Of a stretch of DNA of 64,000 nt, positions 9,601 to 18,118 are shown in pieces. Below the pieces are notes generated by a model that saw only the letters and a program-made list of their open reading frames with translations, did not search any database and was not told the origin of the DNA. This DNA is from Thauera sp. K11. Its GTDB lineage: Bacteria > Pseudomonadota > Gammaproteobacteria > Burkholderiales > Rhodocyclaceae. How positions within the stretch are numbered: position 1 is the stretch's first letter; every line of letters begins with the position of its first letter. The translations under genes and the position numbers were made by a program. The DNA lies in the NCBI RefSeq assembly GCF_002354895.1, contig NZ_CP023439.1, positions 3,472,001 through 3,536,000 of the forward strand. The letters run 5' to 3'.

Positions 9601-9950
9601 TGCTGATCTACCTCGACCACGCGTGGGAAGCGGCCAAGGCGAGGCGCCGCGCGGCAGGGGCGCAGCCGACCGCCGCCGACCTCTCCGCGGCGATCATGGA
9701 CGGCGCCGTCGAGCGCGTGCGGCCGAAGATGATGACGGTGGTCGCCATCATGGCCGGCCTCTTGCCCATCATGTGGAGCAGCGGCACCGGCAGCGAGGTG
9801 ATGAGCCGCATCGCCGCGCCGATGGTGGGCGGCATGCTCTCGTCCACCGTGCTGACGCTGGCGGTGATTCCGGCGATCTATGCCTGGGTGAAGGGGTGGC
9901 AGATGCGCGGGGATCGCCGGCGGGACGCATCGGGCCCGGCCCCGGACTGA
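6687..9950 (+). CDS. cusA: Heavy-metal RND efflux pump CusA, Cu(I)/Ag(I) type
   Basis: An inner-membrane proton-driven transporter of 1087 residues, normal for HME-RND pumps. It has the usual layout: first transmembrane helix after a ~35-residue N-terminal extension, a periplasmic domain, a helix bundle, and a repeat of both. The three methionines essential in E. coli CusA (573, 623, 672) are found at the same spacing as Met601 (FYMPAALPG), Met651 (PLEMFE) and Met700 (RIDMLSTGIRTP), which supports Cu(I)/Ag(I) rather than Zn/Co/Cd as substrate. It is the last gene of the cluster and faces the oxidoreductase gene tail to tail. Confidence 0.95.
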   Translation: MRQASGESAVEGATEAATTGAAAAEAGSGLLGRVIDWSAHNAFLVLLATLFLVGGGLYAVKHTPLDALPDLSDVQVIIYTDFPGQAPQVVEDQVTYPLATSMLAVPRAKTVRGFSMFGASYVYVIFEDGTDIYWARARVLEYLGSVAGRLPQGVAPQMGPDATGVGWVFQYALTGKDMSLADTRSLQDWYVRYQLTKAQGVAEVASLGGFVREYQVTVDPQRLAGYGIALDEVTKAIRASNRDVGGRVVELAEKEYMVRGRGYLRGADDIAAIVLKAGRGTPVRIADVGRVELVPAERRGIAELNGEGEVASGIVMARFGQNALDVIAGVKAKIAEIAPGLPPGAEIVPVYDRSGLIEQAIANLRWTLFEESLIVAAVCVVFLLHVRSALVAIVTLPLGILIAFIAMRALGLGSNIMSLGGIAIAIGAMVDAAIVMIENAHKRLEQLDAQYAGQRGGPPRAERAAALIQACKQVGPALFFSLLVITVSFLPVFALEGQERRLFSPLAYTKTFAMAGAALLSVTLVPVLMLYFVRGRILPEARNPVNRVLVRLYRPVIGAVLRFKGPTLLLALAAMAATVAPARQLGSEFMPTLDEGTLFYMPAALPGMSVTEAGRLLATTNRIIKTFPEVESVYGKAGRASTATDPAPLEMFETIINLKPHQAWRPGMTTDKLVAEMDAALKFPGLANSWTMPIKARIDMLSTGIRTPVGVKVFGKDLATIEKVARQVEAAVRSVPGTASAYAERVAGGYYLDIEPRREQLARHGLSMDMVQEVIATALGGERVTTTVEGLERYGVGVRYPRGLRDDAQRIAREVYVPTENGPVPLGQLADVRLTQGPSGIRTENALLAAYVYVDTRDADIGAFVKRARQAVAEQVSFPPGYYATWSGQFENMERARERMKIVLPLTLGLIFVLLYLNFRRLTETLIVMLSVPFALVGGIWLMWWLDYQMSVAVAVGFIALAGVAAETGVIMLIYLDHAWEAAKARRRAAGAQPTAADLSAAIMDGAVERVRPKMMTVVAIMAGLLPIMWSSGTGSEVMSRIAAPMVGGMLSSTVLTLAVIPAIYAWVKGWQMRGDRRRDASGPAPD

Positions 9951-10004
9951 CGGCGCGCCGCGGACGGGCGCGCGCCCTCCCCCGCGCGGTCGCACCGATC
10001 CGCG

Positions 10005-11114
10005 TCAGCGCGGCTGCGGCGCCTCACGCCGGCTGCAGAACCGCCGCCGTGCCCACGGCAGCAGGCCGCGGCCGAGCAGGCCGGCACCGTACAGCCAGCG
10101 CAGGAAGGCCCGCGTATCGCCGCTGGCGGCCTGCACACGCAGCAGCCAGCGGTAGCCGCGGTTGCCGAGCATGGTGTACAGCGCGCGGTTGACCAGCGAG
10201 GCACGCAACGCAGGGGCCATGCGGCCGCGCCACAGGCTGTCGTAGTCGCACCCTTCGAGCAGCGCGCGGGCGGCCAGCACGCCCGAACGCATCGCGTGGC
10301 GCATGCCGAAGCCGGCCAGCGCATCCTGGAAACCGGCGCGCTCGCCGACGACCGCGCTCGCCCCTTCCATGGCCGTGCGCGGCAGCAGGATGTTGCCGAC
10401 CCCGGCATGGAAGCGCGGCGCCCGCATGTCGAGGCCGGCCAGGCGCCGGAAGCGCGCCACCGTGCGCTCGACGTATCGCTGCTGGCGGCCGAAATCCGCG
10501 AACATGCAGCTCTTCACCGTACCCCGGCCGCCCATGACCAGCAGGTAGGCATAGCCGCACGGCGCGAGCGCGTCGTCCAGCACCAGCCAAAAGCCGTCGG
10601 CCATGCGGGTCTCGAAGTGGTAGCCAGCGGCGATGGCGTCGGCATGCGTCGGTCCGGTGGCGAGGATGCGCGCCGCGCCGGCGTCGCGCACGCGGCTGCC
10701 GAAGCGCAGTTCCACGCCCAGCGCGAGCGCCTGCTGCTGCAGCGCATGGTCCAGGCTGCCCGGCCGCGGACCGCGCTCGACCACATAGACGAGAGGGCTT
10801 GAAGCGGCCAGCGGGTAGGAGACGTCCCAGGCGTCGAAGGCGACACCCGCGCTGCATCCGAGATGCGCGAAGGCGGTGCCCAGGCCGTCGCGGCGCAGTT
10901 CGTCGAGCACGTCGTCGCGGCTGGACCAGTTTTCCAGCCCCTGCAGGTCTGTGCCGAAACGGTATCCGACCTCGCGGCGGGCCTCATGTACCACCACCCG
11001 GCGCCCGGCGCGCGCCAGCGTGATGGCGGCAGCCAGGCCCGCCGGGCCGGCGCCGGCGATGACCACCGCATCGCCCGCGGGCGTCTGCGCAACGCTGCCT
11101 GCATCGTGCGGCAT
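10005..11114 (-). CDS. FAD-dependent oxidoreductase, geranylgeranyl-reductase-like
   Basis: A 369-residue flavoprotein with an N-terminal Rossmann dinucleotide motif (VVIAGAGPAGLAAA, about 17-30) followed by an acidic strand end (VVVHEA). A second FAD motif lies around LPRTAMEGASAVVGERAGFQDALAGFG. This layout is that of the PHBH/geranylgeranyl reductase superfamily, which reduces or hydroxylates lipids and aromatic compounds. The C-terminus contains a Trp/Arg-rich region and ends in a basic tail. The substrate cannot be read from sequence. It stands alone on the minus strand, convergent with cusA. Confidence 0.75.
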   Translation of the reverse strand: MPHDAGSVAQTPAGDAVVIAGAGPAGLAAAITLARAGRRVVVHEARREVGYRFGTDLQGLENWSSRDDVLDELRRDGLGTAFAHLGCSAGVAFDAWDVSYPLAASSPLVYVVERGPRPGSLDHALQQQALALGVELRFGSRVRDAGAARILATGPTHADAIAAGYHFETRMADGFWLVLDDALAPCGYAYLLVMGGRGTVKSCMFADFGRQQRYVERTVARFRRLAGLDMRAPRFHAGVGNILLPRTAMEGASAVVGERAGFQDALAGFGMRHAMRSGVLAARALLEGCDYDSLWRGRMAPALRASLVNRALYTMLGNRGYRWLLRVQAASGDTRAFLRWLYGAGLLGRGLLPWARRRFCSRREAPQPR

Positions 11115-11198
11115 GGCCTGCTCCCGGCGCCGCCGGCGCCCGATGCGCCTGCCGGCCAGGCGAAACCGCGCCGCTCGCCGGCGGCCCGGCGCAGCCGC

Positions 11199-12113
11199 TC
11201 AGGCGTCGTTGATGACGCGAAAGCTCACCGTCGGCGCGGTGAAATCGTCCGGCGTGGCGCCGAGGCCGATTTCGCCCTCGCCGTTCAGCGTACAGTTGTC
11301 GCGCCGCAGCATCACCGCCACCGGCGAACCGGCGAAGCGCACCCACGTGCCGTTGCTGCTGGAGTCGCTCAGCACGCACTGGCCGCCGTTCCACTCGATG
11401 CGGGCATGGCGCCGCGACACGCGCTGGTCGTTCACCTGGAAGCCCGCGTCCTGGCCGCGCCCGATGATCAGCGGCCCGTTGCGCGGTTCGAGCTGCAGAT
11501 GCTGGTCCATGCAGTCGAGGTCGATGCGCTGCAGCGCGGACCGTTCGCCCTGCAGCTCGAAGAATTCCAGCGGCGCGGTCAGCGTCGTCTCGGCGGTGCG
11601 CGCCCAGTCGATGCGCCACACCCGCATCGGCTCGGCCTTGCCGCGGATGGTGATGCGGTCCAGGTTGTGGCAGCCGACGCGGTGGAAATCGGGCAGGCAG
11701 GCATGGACGGACTCGCCGACGAGGATCTCGCCGGGCTGGGCCAGATCGCTCAGGCGGGCGGCGACGTTGACCGCATCGCCGTAGCAGTCGCCGTCGTGCT
11801 CGACGATGAGGCCGCGCTCGATGCCGGTCTTGGCCTCCAGCGGCGCGCCGCGCAGTTCGGCGATGTCGAGTTCGGCAAGCAGGTCCTTGACCCGCGCGCA
11901 GGCTTCGACCGCGGCGACGGTATCGCCGAAGAGCACCAGCACGCCGTCGCCCAGATACTTGACGACCTGGCCGCCGGCACGTGCGAAATGGCGGCCGATC
12001 GCCTGCGTGCAGCGCGTGACGATCTGCGTCGCAAGCACGTTGCCGACCGATTCGAACAAACCGGTACTGCCCGTCAGGTCGACAAATACGACGGTCCTTA
12101 CCGACTGTTCCAC
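11199..12113 (-). CDS. Class III adenylate/guanylate cyclase with C-terminal FHA domain
   Basis: The cyclase catalytic domain starts almost at the N-terminus with metal site FVDLTGSTGLF and second Asp in KYLGDGVLVLF, followed by GDAVNVAARLSDLA. A C-terminal FHA phosphothreonine-binding domain is clear (LIIGRGQDAGFQV, SRRHARIEW, SSSNGTW). It would make a cyclic nucleotide under control of a phosphoprotein partner. I chose the GTG at 12113 because AGGA lies just upstream and the cyclase fold begins immediately; an upstream GTG at 12206 would add about 31 low-complexity residues. The 12114-12359 gap upstream holds no gene I can recognise. Confidence 0.82.
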   Translation of the reverse strand: MEQSVRTVVFVDLTGSTGLFESVGNVLATQIVTRCTQAIGRHFARAGGQVVKYLGDGVLVLFGDTVAAVEACARVKDLLAELDIAELRGAPLEAKTGIERGLIVEHDGDCYGDAVNVAARLSDLAQPGEILVGESVHACLPDFHRVGCHNLDRITIRGKAEPMRVWRIDWARTAETTLTAPLEFFELQGERSALQRIDLDCMDQHLQLEPRNGPLIIGRGQDAGFQVNDQRVSRRHARIEWNGGQCVLSDSSSNGTWVRFAGSPVAVMLRRDNCTLNGEGEIGLGATPDDFTAPTVSFRVINDA

Positions 12114-12359
12114 ATCATTCCTCAGAAAAGGGCCGTGCCGGACGACTGCTGGCCGCGGCGCCGCGCTGGCTGTCTTGGAGATCGACTCAGGGCCGAATCC
12201 TAACACTGCGGCGCGGCAATCGTCATCGCCCGCGGGCCTCGCTGCGGCGGCGCACGGCCGATGCGCCCCGCCGCCATGCCGCCGCCCCGGGACCGTCGAA
12301 CGGAAAATCGATCTGCAGCGGGACGAGGCCCAGCGGTATCGCCCGGAACGGGTTCGGGA

Positions 12360-13265
12360 TCAGGCCGCCGGGCCGGGCAGTTCGCGCAGCGCGGCGGCCA
12401 GCAACGGCGCCACACCAACGGCGTTGGTGGGGTGGGCGATGCAGTCGGTGCTCCACACCCTTCCGACGCCGGCGGCAAGAATGGCCTGCAGCGCATCGCC
12501 GGCAAAGAGGGCGTGGGTGACGGCCACGTCCACGCTGGCGGCGCCCGCCCGGCGCAGCAGCAGGGCGGCCCGCGCCAGCGTGCGCCCCGAACTCGCGACG
12601 TCGTCCAGCAGCACCACGGCGCGGCCGCGCACGTCCCGCGGCGGCAGTTCGATGTCCACCTCGTGATCGCCGTGCCGGTGCTTGGTGCACACCGCGTGAT
12701 CGAAGCCGTGGCGCGCGGCCGCGGCGCCGACCCACTGCGCCGATTCGGCGTCGGGGCCGATCAGCACCGGCGCCGTGCAGCGGGCGGCGATCAGGTCGGC
12801 CAGCAGCGGCGCCGCCGACAGGGCCACCGCATGCGGCAGCGGCACCGCCTCGGACAGCGCGGCGACGCGGTGCAGATGCGGGTCCAGCGTGACGAGCGCA
12901 TCGAACAGGCTGCCGAGGAAGTCGCCCACCACGCGCTGGCTGACCGCCTCGCCGGGGCGGAAGGCGGCGTCCTGGCGCATGTAGGCGAGGTAGGGGGCGA
13001 CCAGGACCAGTTGGCGGGCGCCGAGCGTGCGCGCGGTGCGCGCGGCGAGCAGCAGTTCGACGAGCTTTTCGTTGGGGCGCGCCAGGCTGCGGAACAGCAC
13101 CACGCGCGGCGGCAGCCGGCCGTCGGCGCCGACGGGCAGGCGCAGGCGCAGTTCGTCGTCGGGGAAGCGGTGGCGTTCGATGCAGGCCGGTTCGAGCCCG
13201 GCGGCCTGCGCCAGGCGCGCGGCGGCGCCGCGTTCGTCGTCGAAAAAGAGCAGCGCCGCGCCCAT
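12360..13265 (-). CDS. Ribose-phosphate pyrophosphokinase-like protein
   Basis: A 301-residue relative of PRPP synthetase (phosphoribosyltransferase fold). It has the family FPDDE segment, the RPNEKLVELLL and PYLAYMRQDAAFRPGEAVSQ regions, and the PRPP-binding loop VVLLDDVASSGRT. The catalytic loop region is KHRHGDHEVD. It is diverged from housekeeping Prs. The start overlaps the stop of the upstream phosphorylase gene (TGATG), so the two are translationally coupled. The pairing suggests that sugar phosphate released by the phosphorylase is converted to PRPP or the reverse; this is inference. Confidence 0.82.
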   Translation of the reverse strand: MGAALLFFDDERGAAARLAQAAGLEPACIERHRFPDDELRLRLPVGADGRLPPRVVLFRSLARPNEKLVELLLAARTARTLGARQLVLVAPYLAYMRQDAAFRPGEAVSQRVVGDFLGSLFDALVTLDPHLHRVAALSEAVPLPHAVALSAAPLLADLIAARCTAPVLIGPDAESAQWVGAAAARHGFDHAVCTKHRHGDHEVDIELPPRDVRGRAVVLLDDVASSGRTLARAALLLRRAGAASVDVAVTHALFAGDALQAILAAGVGRVWSTDCIAHPTNAVGVAPLLAAALRELPGPAA

Positions 13266-14848
13266 CAGAACTCCACGTACATGTGCGGCACTTCGCGGGC
13301 ATCGCCTATCGTGTAGCCGCTCGCGCGCACGGCGGCCTGGCGGGCGAACTCGAGGTCGGCGGGGAAGTCGGCATGCACCCGGTACAGGATCCCGCCCGCA
13401 TCCACCGGATCGCCCAGCTTGCGCAGCAGGTCGACGCCCGCGCCGCGCACCTTGGGGGCGCCGGCCAGGCGCGCGATGCGGGCGAGCTGATGGTTGTCGA
13501 TGGCGGTCACCACGCCTGCGGCGGGCGCGGCCACGGTGAAGTCGAGCCGCGCGAGTTCCGGCGCGTTGTGGTCGAACGGCCGGGCCCCCTGGGCATGGAC
13601 GATCGCATTCATCTTCGCCAGCGCGCGGCCGGAATCGAGGATGTCGCGCGCGATCGCAAAGCCGTCGCCGCCCCGCACGTCGGGATCGAACTCCAGCATG
13701 CGCCCGGCCAGCCGCAGTGCCTTCTGGCGCAGGTCCACCGGTGCGCGCGGATCGTTCTCCAGCACCCGCATCACGTCGCGGGCCTCCAGCACCGGGCCGA
13801 TGCCGCAGCCGATGGGCTGGCGGCCGTCGGTGATCACCACGTCGAGCGTCAGGTTCAGGCGCGCGGCGACGAACTCGAACAGCTTGCGCAGGCGCTGCGC
13901 CTCCGGCATGGAACGCACCTTGGCGCTGGGCCCCACCGGGATGTCGAGCACGAGATGGGTGGAGCCGGCGGCGATCTTCTTCGACAGGATGGAGGCCACC
14001 ATCTGCCCCGGCGAATCGATGGACAGCGGCCGCTCCACCGAGATCAGCACGTCGTCGGCGGGCGACAATTGGGCGGTGCCGCCCCATGCGAGGCAGCCGC
14101 GGTGCTCGCGCACGATCTCGGACAGGCGCGCCATGGGCAGTTCGACGCCGGCCAGCACCTCCATGGTGTCGGCGGTGCCCGCCGGCGAGGTGATCGCGCG
14201 CGAGGAGGTCTTCGGACACAGCATGCCGTGCGCGGCGACGATGGGCACCACCAGCATGGAAGTGCGGTTGCCGGGGATGCCGCCGATGCAGTGCTTGTCC
14301 ACCACCGGCCGCTCGCGCCAGTCGAACCGGCTGCCGGCCTGCGACATCGCCTCGGTGAGGAAGTAGACCTCCTCGCGGTCGAGTTCGCCCTGATTGGACG
14401 CCACCACGAAGGCGGTCAGCTCGATCTTGGAATAGCGGTGCCCGGCGATGTCGCGCACGATGGCGTGGAAATCCTCGCGCGTCAGGCGCTCGCCGGCGAT
14501 CTTGCGGTGCAGGGCCGGGATCGACGGCGGCGGCTCGGCCTGCGACACCCGCACCGGCGCGCCGTTCTCCACGCCGAGCTGCGCGAAGGCATCCTCCGAC
14601 AGGCCGAGTTCGTTGCAGCGCACGATGCGCGGATCGGTGGCGACGTTGAGCGTGGCCAGGATGCGCCGGCCGTCGGCGCGCACCTCGACCTTGGCCAGGG
14701 CCTGGAAGCCCTCGGCGCGATACACCTCGCAATCGCGGTGCAGGTAGGCGACGTTCTCGCGGTAGGTGTCGATCGCCACGCGCCGCAGCACCAGCGGGAA
14801 AGCCGCACCGCCGTTGCCGGCGGCAGGCGTCGGTTCGGTCTCGTCCAT
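13265..14848 (-). CDS. Thymidine/AMP phosphorylase family protein (archaeal-type, long form)
   Basis: A 527-residue member of the pyrimidine-nucleoside phosphorylase family. After a ~100-residue N-terminal domain like that of archaeal AMP phosphorylases come the helical and phosphate-binding domains, with [37 protein letters not shown] and the substrate loop [13 protein letters not shown]. Classical bacterial DeoA is shorter and lacks the N-terminal domain. Archaeal relatives phosphorolyse AMP/CMP/UMP to ribose-1,5-bisphosphate. No type III RuBisCO or R15P isomerase is in the window; instead a PRPP synthetase-like gene overlaps its end. Substrate (nucleoside or nucleotide) is unresolved. Confidence 0.85.
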   Translation of the reverse strand: MDETEPTPAAGNGGAAFPLVLRRVAIDTYRENVAYLHRDCEVYRAEGFQALAKVEVRADGRRILATLNVATDPRIVRCNELGLSEDAFAQLGVENGAPVRVSQAEPPPSIPALHRKIAGERLTREDFHAIVRDIAGHRYSKIELTAFVVASNQGELDREEVYFLTEAMSQAGSRFDWRERPVVDKHCIGGIPGNRTSMLVVPIVAAHGMLCPKTSSRAITSPAGTADTMEVLAGVELPMARLSEIVREHRGCLAWGGTAQLSPADDVLISVERPLSIDSPGQMVASILSKKIAAGSTHLVLDIPVGPSAKVRSMPEAQRLRKLFEFVAARLNLTLDVVITDGRQPIGCGIGPVLEARDVMRVLENDPRAPVDLRQKALRLAGRMLEFDPDVRGGDGFAIARDILDSGRALAKMNAIVHAQGARPFDHNAPELARLDFTVAAPAAGVVTAIDNHQLARIARLAGAPKVRGAGVDLLRKLGDPVDAGGILYRVHADFPADLEFARQAAVRASGYTIGDAREVPHMYVEF

Positions 14849-14986
14849 GGGCGCAGCCTACACCCGCGTGCGCCGGGCTTGAAGGGCCGGCGCACGCGCT
14901 GCCAGGCGGGCCGGCCTTGCCGTGGCGCTCGACCGTGGCGGCGTGCTGGCGTAGCATCGCCGCCCATCCCGCCACCGAACCCGACC

Positions 14987-16246
14987 ATGCAAGCACCCGC
15001 CCGCGCCTGCGGCATCGACTTCGGCACCTCCAATTCCACCGTGGGCTGGCTGCGCCCGGCGGCGCCCACCCTGCTCGCGCTCGAGGACGACAGGCCGACG
15101 CTGCCGTCGGCGGTGTTCTTCAACGCCGACGAGGACACCACCAGCTACGGCCGCGCCGCGCTCGCCGAATACCTGGAAGGCTACGAGGGCCGGCTCATGC
15201 GCGCGCTCAAGAGCCTGCTCGGCAGCAGCCTGATCGACGGCCACACCGAGGTGCATGGCCGCGCGCTGCGCTTCCGCGACCTGCTCGGGAGCTTCATCGG
15301 CGAACTCAAGCGGCGCGCCGAAGCGCAGGCGGGACGCCGCTTCGAGCAGGCGGTGTTCGGCCGCCCGGTGCATTTCGTCGACGACGACGAGGCGGCCGAC
15401 CGCAAGGCCCAGGACACGCTGGAGGCGATCGCCCGCGAGGCGGGCTTTCGCGACGTGAGCTTCCAGTTCGAGCCGATCGGCGCCGCGCTGCACTACGAAC
15501 TGTCGCTGGCGCGCGAGGAACTGGTGCTGATCGCCGACATCGGCGGCGGCACCGCGGACTTCTCGCTGGTGCGCCTCTCGCCCGAGCGCGCCCGCAGCAG
15601 CGAGCGCCGCGAGGACCTGCTCGGCAACGCCGGCGTGCATGTCGGCGGCACCGACTTCGACCGCGCGCTGAGCCTGGAATGCGTGATGCCGCTGCTGGGC
15701 TACCGCGGCAGGATGAAGAACGGCGCGGAAATCCCGTCCAGCATCTTCTTCCAGCTCGCCACCTGGCACACGATCAACTTCGCCTACAGCCGCCAGGTGT
15801 GGGCCGACCTGCAGCACATCTACCGCGACGCCGCCGCACGCACCGAACTCGACCGCCTGTCGCGGCTGGTGAGCCGGCGCGAGGGGCACTGGCTGGCGCT
15901 GCAGGTGGAACAGGCGAAGATCGACCTGTCGGCCGCGCCCGACGCCACCCTGCAGCTCGACCGCCTGGAACCGGGCCTCGCGCACGCGGTCACCCGCGAA
16001 GACTTCGCCCGCGCCACCCGCAGCCTGGTCGAGCGCGTCGGCGAATGCGTGAGCGGGCTGCTGGACCACGCAGGCATCGGCCGCGACCGGATCGACACCA
16101 TCTACTTCACCGGCGGCGCCAGCGGCGTCGCCCAGTTGCGCGCGCGCATCGCCGCGGAACTGCCGGCCGCGCGCAGCGTGGAGGGCGACCTGTATGGCAG
16201 TATCGGCGCCGGACTCGCGGTGGAGGCGGCAAGACGCTATGGCTGA
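14987..16246 (+). CDS. Hsp70-family protein, YegD-like
   Basis: A 419-residue actin/Hsp70-fold ATPase without the usual substrate-binding domain, as in E. coli YegD. ATP-binding motifs: phosphate 1 (GIDFGTSNST, about 8-17), phosphate 2 (IADIGGGTADFSL) and the adenosine loop (IYFTGGASGVAQL). A characteristic insert with SSIFFQLATWH follows the middle motif. The true start is the ATG at 14987. The gene overlaps nudC by 8 nt (ATGGCTGA). It is divergent from the phosphorylase gene, with a 138-nt shared intergenic region. A chaperone or regulatory role is expected; the client is unknown. Confidence 0.88.
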   Translation: MQAPARACGIDFGTSNSTVGWLRPAAPTLLALEDDRPTLPSAVFFNADEDTTSYGRAALAEYLEGYEGRLMRALKSLLGSSLIDGHTEVHGRALRFRDLLGSFIGELKRRAEAQAGRRFEQAVFGRPVHFVDDDEAADRKAQDTLEAIAREAGFRDVSFQFEPIGAALHYELSLAREELVLIADIGGGTADFSLVRLSPERARSSERREDLLGNAGVHVGGTDFDRALSLECVMPLLGYRGRMKNGAEIPSSIFFQLATWHTINFAYSRQVWADLQHIYRDAAARTELDRLSRLVSRREGHWLALQVEQAKIDLSAAPDATLQLDRLEPGLAHAVTREDFARATRSLVERVGECVSGLLDHAGIGRDRIDTIYFTGGASGVAQLRARIAAELPAARSVEGDLYGSIGAGLAVEAARRYG

Positions 16247-17105
16247 CGGATCGACGGAACGGGACGCGCGCACGAACGGCGCCCTCGAACACCCCCGGCA
16301 GGGGCGCTGGCTGGCCTTTCGCGGCGCCGAACTGCTGCTGACCGACACCGGCACGCTGCCGGCCGGCGACGCCCTCGCCGCCCTCGGCTGCCTGCCGCTG
16401 CGCATCCAGTCGCTGGGCATTCCGCCGGAGGCGGGCGCGGGCACCGGCCTGCCCTGCCACGCGGCCGAACTGCCGGCCGATGCCGAACCGCCGCCGGGCA
16501 CCGCCTTCACCCACCTGAAGCGGCTCAACGACCACCTGCCCGACGGCCTGCGCCGGCTGGCCGCGCGTGCGCTGGAACTCATCGAATGGGACCGCGCCCA
16601 CCAGTTCTGCGGCGCCTGCGGCGCGCCCACGGTGCAGGACGGCGACGCCAAGGTGCGCCGCTGCACCGATCCCGGATGCGGACGCGAGCACTATCCGCGC
16701 GTGTCGCCGGTGATCATCGTCGCGGTGGAGCGCGGCGACGAGATCCTGCTCGGCCGCTCGTACCATTTCGCCCCCGGCTTCTACAGCACGCTGGCGGGCT
16801 TCGTGGATGCCGGCGAATCGGCCGAGGAGGCCCTGCACCGCGAGATCCAGGAAGAGGTCGCGCTGCGCGTGCGCAACCTGCGCTACTTCGCCAGCCAGCC
16901 GTGGCCCTTCCCGCACTCGCTGATGCTGGGCTTCCACGCCGACTACGATGGCGGCAACGTCGTCTGCGCCGAGGACGAGATCGAGCACGCCGCCTTCTTC
17001 CACATCGACGCGCTGCCCGCCTCGCTGCCGGGGCCCTCGACCATCGCCCACTGGCTGCTGCGCGACTTCTGCCGCCGCCGCGGGCGCGCCTGGCCGCCGG
17101 CGTAG
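16239..17105 (+). CDS. nudC: NAD(+)/NADH diphosphatase NudC
   Basis: Hydrolyses NADH/NAD(+) and removes NAD caps from RNA. The 288-residue protein has an N-terminal domain, a four-cysteine zinc ribbon (CGACG and CTDPGCG), and a Nudix box GFVDAGESAEEALHREIQEEVAL, whose usual Gly before the last hydrophobic residue is Ala. The NudC signature SQPWPFPHSLMLGF follows. I start at the ATG overlapping the Hsp70 stop; a further upstream start at 16194 would lie well inside that gene. It converges on the stress-protein gene. Confidence 0.92.
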   Translation: MADGSTERDARTNGALEHPRQGRWLAFRGAELLLTDTGTLPAGDALAALGCLPLRIQSLGIPPEAGAGTGLPCHAAELPADAEPPPGTAFTHLKRLNDHLPDGLRRLAARALELIEWDRAHQFCGACGAPTVQDGDAKVRRCTDPGCGREHYPRVSPVIIVAVERGDEILLGRSYHFAPGFYSTLAGFVDAGESAEEALHREIQEEVALRVRNLRYFASQPWPFPHSLMLGFHADYDGGNVVCAEDEIEHAAFFHIDALPASLPGPSTIAHWLLRDFCRRRGRAWPPA

Positions 17106-17114
17106 GCGCGCCCG

Positions 17115-18002
17115 CTACACCGACACCAGCACGTCGCCCTGCGACTGCGTCAGCACGTGGCGGGTGACGCTGCCCAGCAGCACGTCCTCGACCGGGCTTT
17201 CGCCGTGCTTGCCGACGGCGACCAGGTCGCAGTCCTGTTCCTGCTCCTGCTCGATGATGTGCTGCCACGGCTCGCCGTGCACCACAAGCATGTGCGTGCG
17301 CTGCGGTTCGAGGCCGGCGCCGGCGGCCAGCGCGCGCATCCTCTCCAGCGCCTCCTTCCGCGCGGCGCCGCGGTAGCAGTGGATCACATCGTCTTCCACG
17401 CCGGCCAGGCGCAGCTTGCCTTCGAACGGCACCTCGAAGGCGTGCAGCAGCACGATGTCGGCGCCGGGTGCGAGCGTACGCACGTCGCGCAGCGTGCGCT
17501 CGGACGACGGCGAGAAATCCACCGGCACCAGCACGCTGCGGTATGCCTCGTGCGCGGCCTGCTTCACCACCAGCATCGGCCGCGTCGCGCGCCCGATCAT
17601 GCGCTCGGCGGTCGAGCCCAGCAGCACGTGGCGCATGAAGCTGGCGCCGCGCGCGCCGAGCACGACGAGATCGGCGCCGCTCTCCCCGGCCTGCGCCGCC
17701 AGTTCGGCCAGCAGCGCGCCGCTGCGCACGTGCACGCCGGCGGCCACGCCGTGATGGCGATGCAGCACGGCGGCGAGCGCGGCCAGTTCGTCCCGCGCCG
17801 CGTCCAGCATCTGCTGTTCGATCCGCTCGGGCACCGCGCCCACCAGCCGGCGGAACTTCTGCAGCGGCGCCAGCGCGGCCACGTGCAGCAGGTCGAGCGT
17901 GGCGCCGGATTCGCGCGCGACCAGCGCCGCGCGGTCGGCGGCATGGCGCGCCGGGGCGGAGAAATCGGTCGCCGCCAGCAGGTGTTGCAGTCGATGGGCC
18001 AT
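17115..18002 (-). CDS. Universal stress protein with two UspA domains
   Basis: A 295-residue tandem UspA protein. Domain 1 (about 1-142) starts LLAATDFSAPARHAADRA and ends with the nucleotide-loop pattern VVLGARGASFMRHVLLGSTAERM. Domain 2 (about 150-295) starts VLVPVDFSPSSERTL and ends LVAVGKHGESPVEDVLLGSVTRHVL. Both retain G-2X-G-9X-G(S/T)-type ATP-binding loops, so both may bind ATP. The start at 18002 has a strong AAGGAG site 7 nt upstream. It is divergent from the P-type ATPase gene, a common pairing with cation ATPases. Confidence 0.9.
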   Translation of the reverse strand: MAHRLQHLLAATDFSAPARHAADRAALVARESGATLDLLHVAALAPLQKFRRLVGAVPERIEQQMLDAARDELAALAAVLHRHHGVAAGVHVRSGALLAELAAQAGESGADLVVLGARGASFMRHVLLGSTAERMIGRATRPMLVVKQAAHEAYRSVLVPVDFSPSSERTLRDVRTLAPGADIVLLHAFEVPFEGKLRLAGVEDDVIHCYRGAARKEALERMRALAAGAGLEPQRTHMLVVHGEPWQHIIEQEQEQDCDLVAVGKHGESPVEDVLLGSVTRHVLTQSQGDVLVSV

Positions 18003-18118
18003 CGCTTCGCTCCTTGCTCGTCGCCGGGCAGAACGCCCGGTACGGATGGAGAAGCCATTATAGTTTCGTGAGAATCCAATCGAACGGTCCATGACCGTCC
18101 CATGACAGGTACCCCGCC

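Noticed and set aside
4733..9995. Long minus-strand frames opposite the copper operon
   Set aside because: Arg/His/Ala-rich shadow translations; the plus-strand frames carry clear CusB/CusA motifs.
13283..14986. Plus-strand frame extending the Hsp70 gene far upstream
   Set aside because: This part is antisense to the phosphorylase gene and His/Arg-rich; the Hsp70 fold begins at the ATG 14987.
13266..14996. In-frame extension joining the PRPP synthetase-like gene to an upstream minus-strand frame (apparent 878-residue protein)
   Set aside because: The upstream part lies in a shadow frame of the phosphorylase gene; the real start overlaps its stop codon as TGATG.
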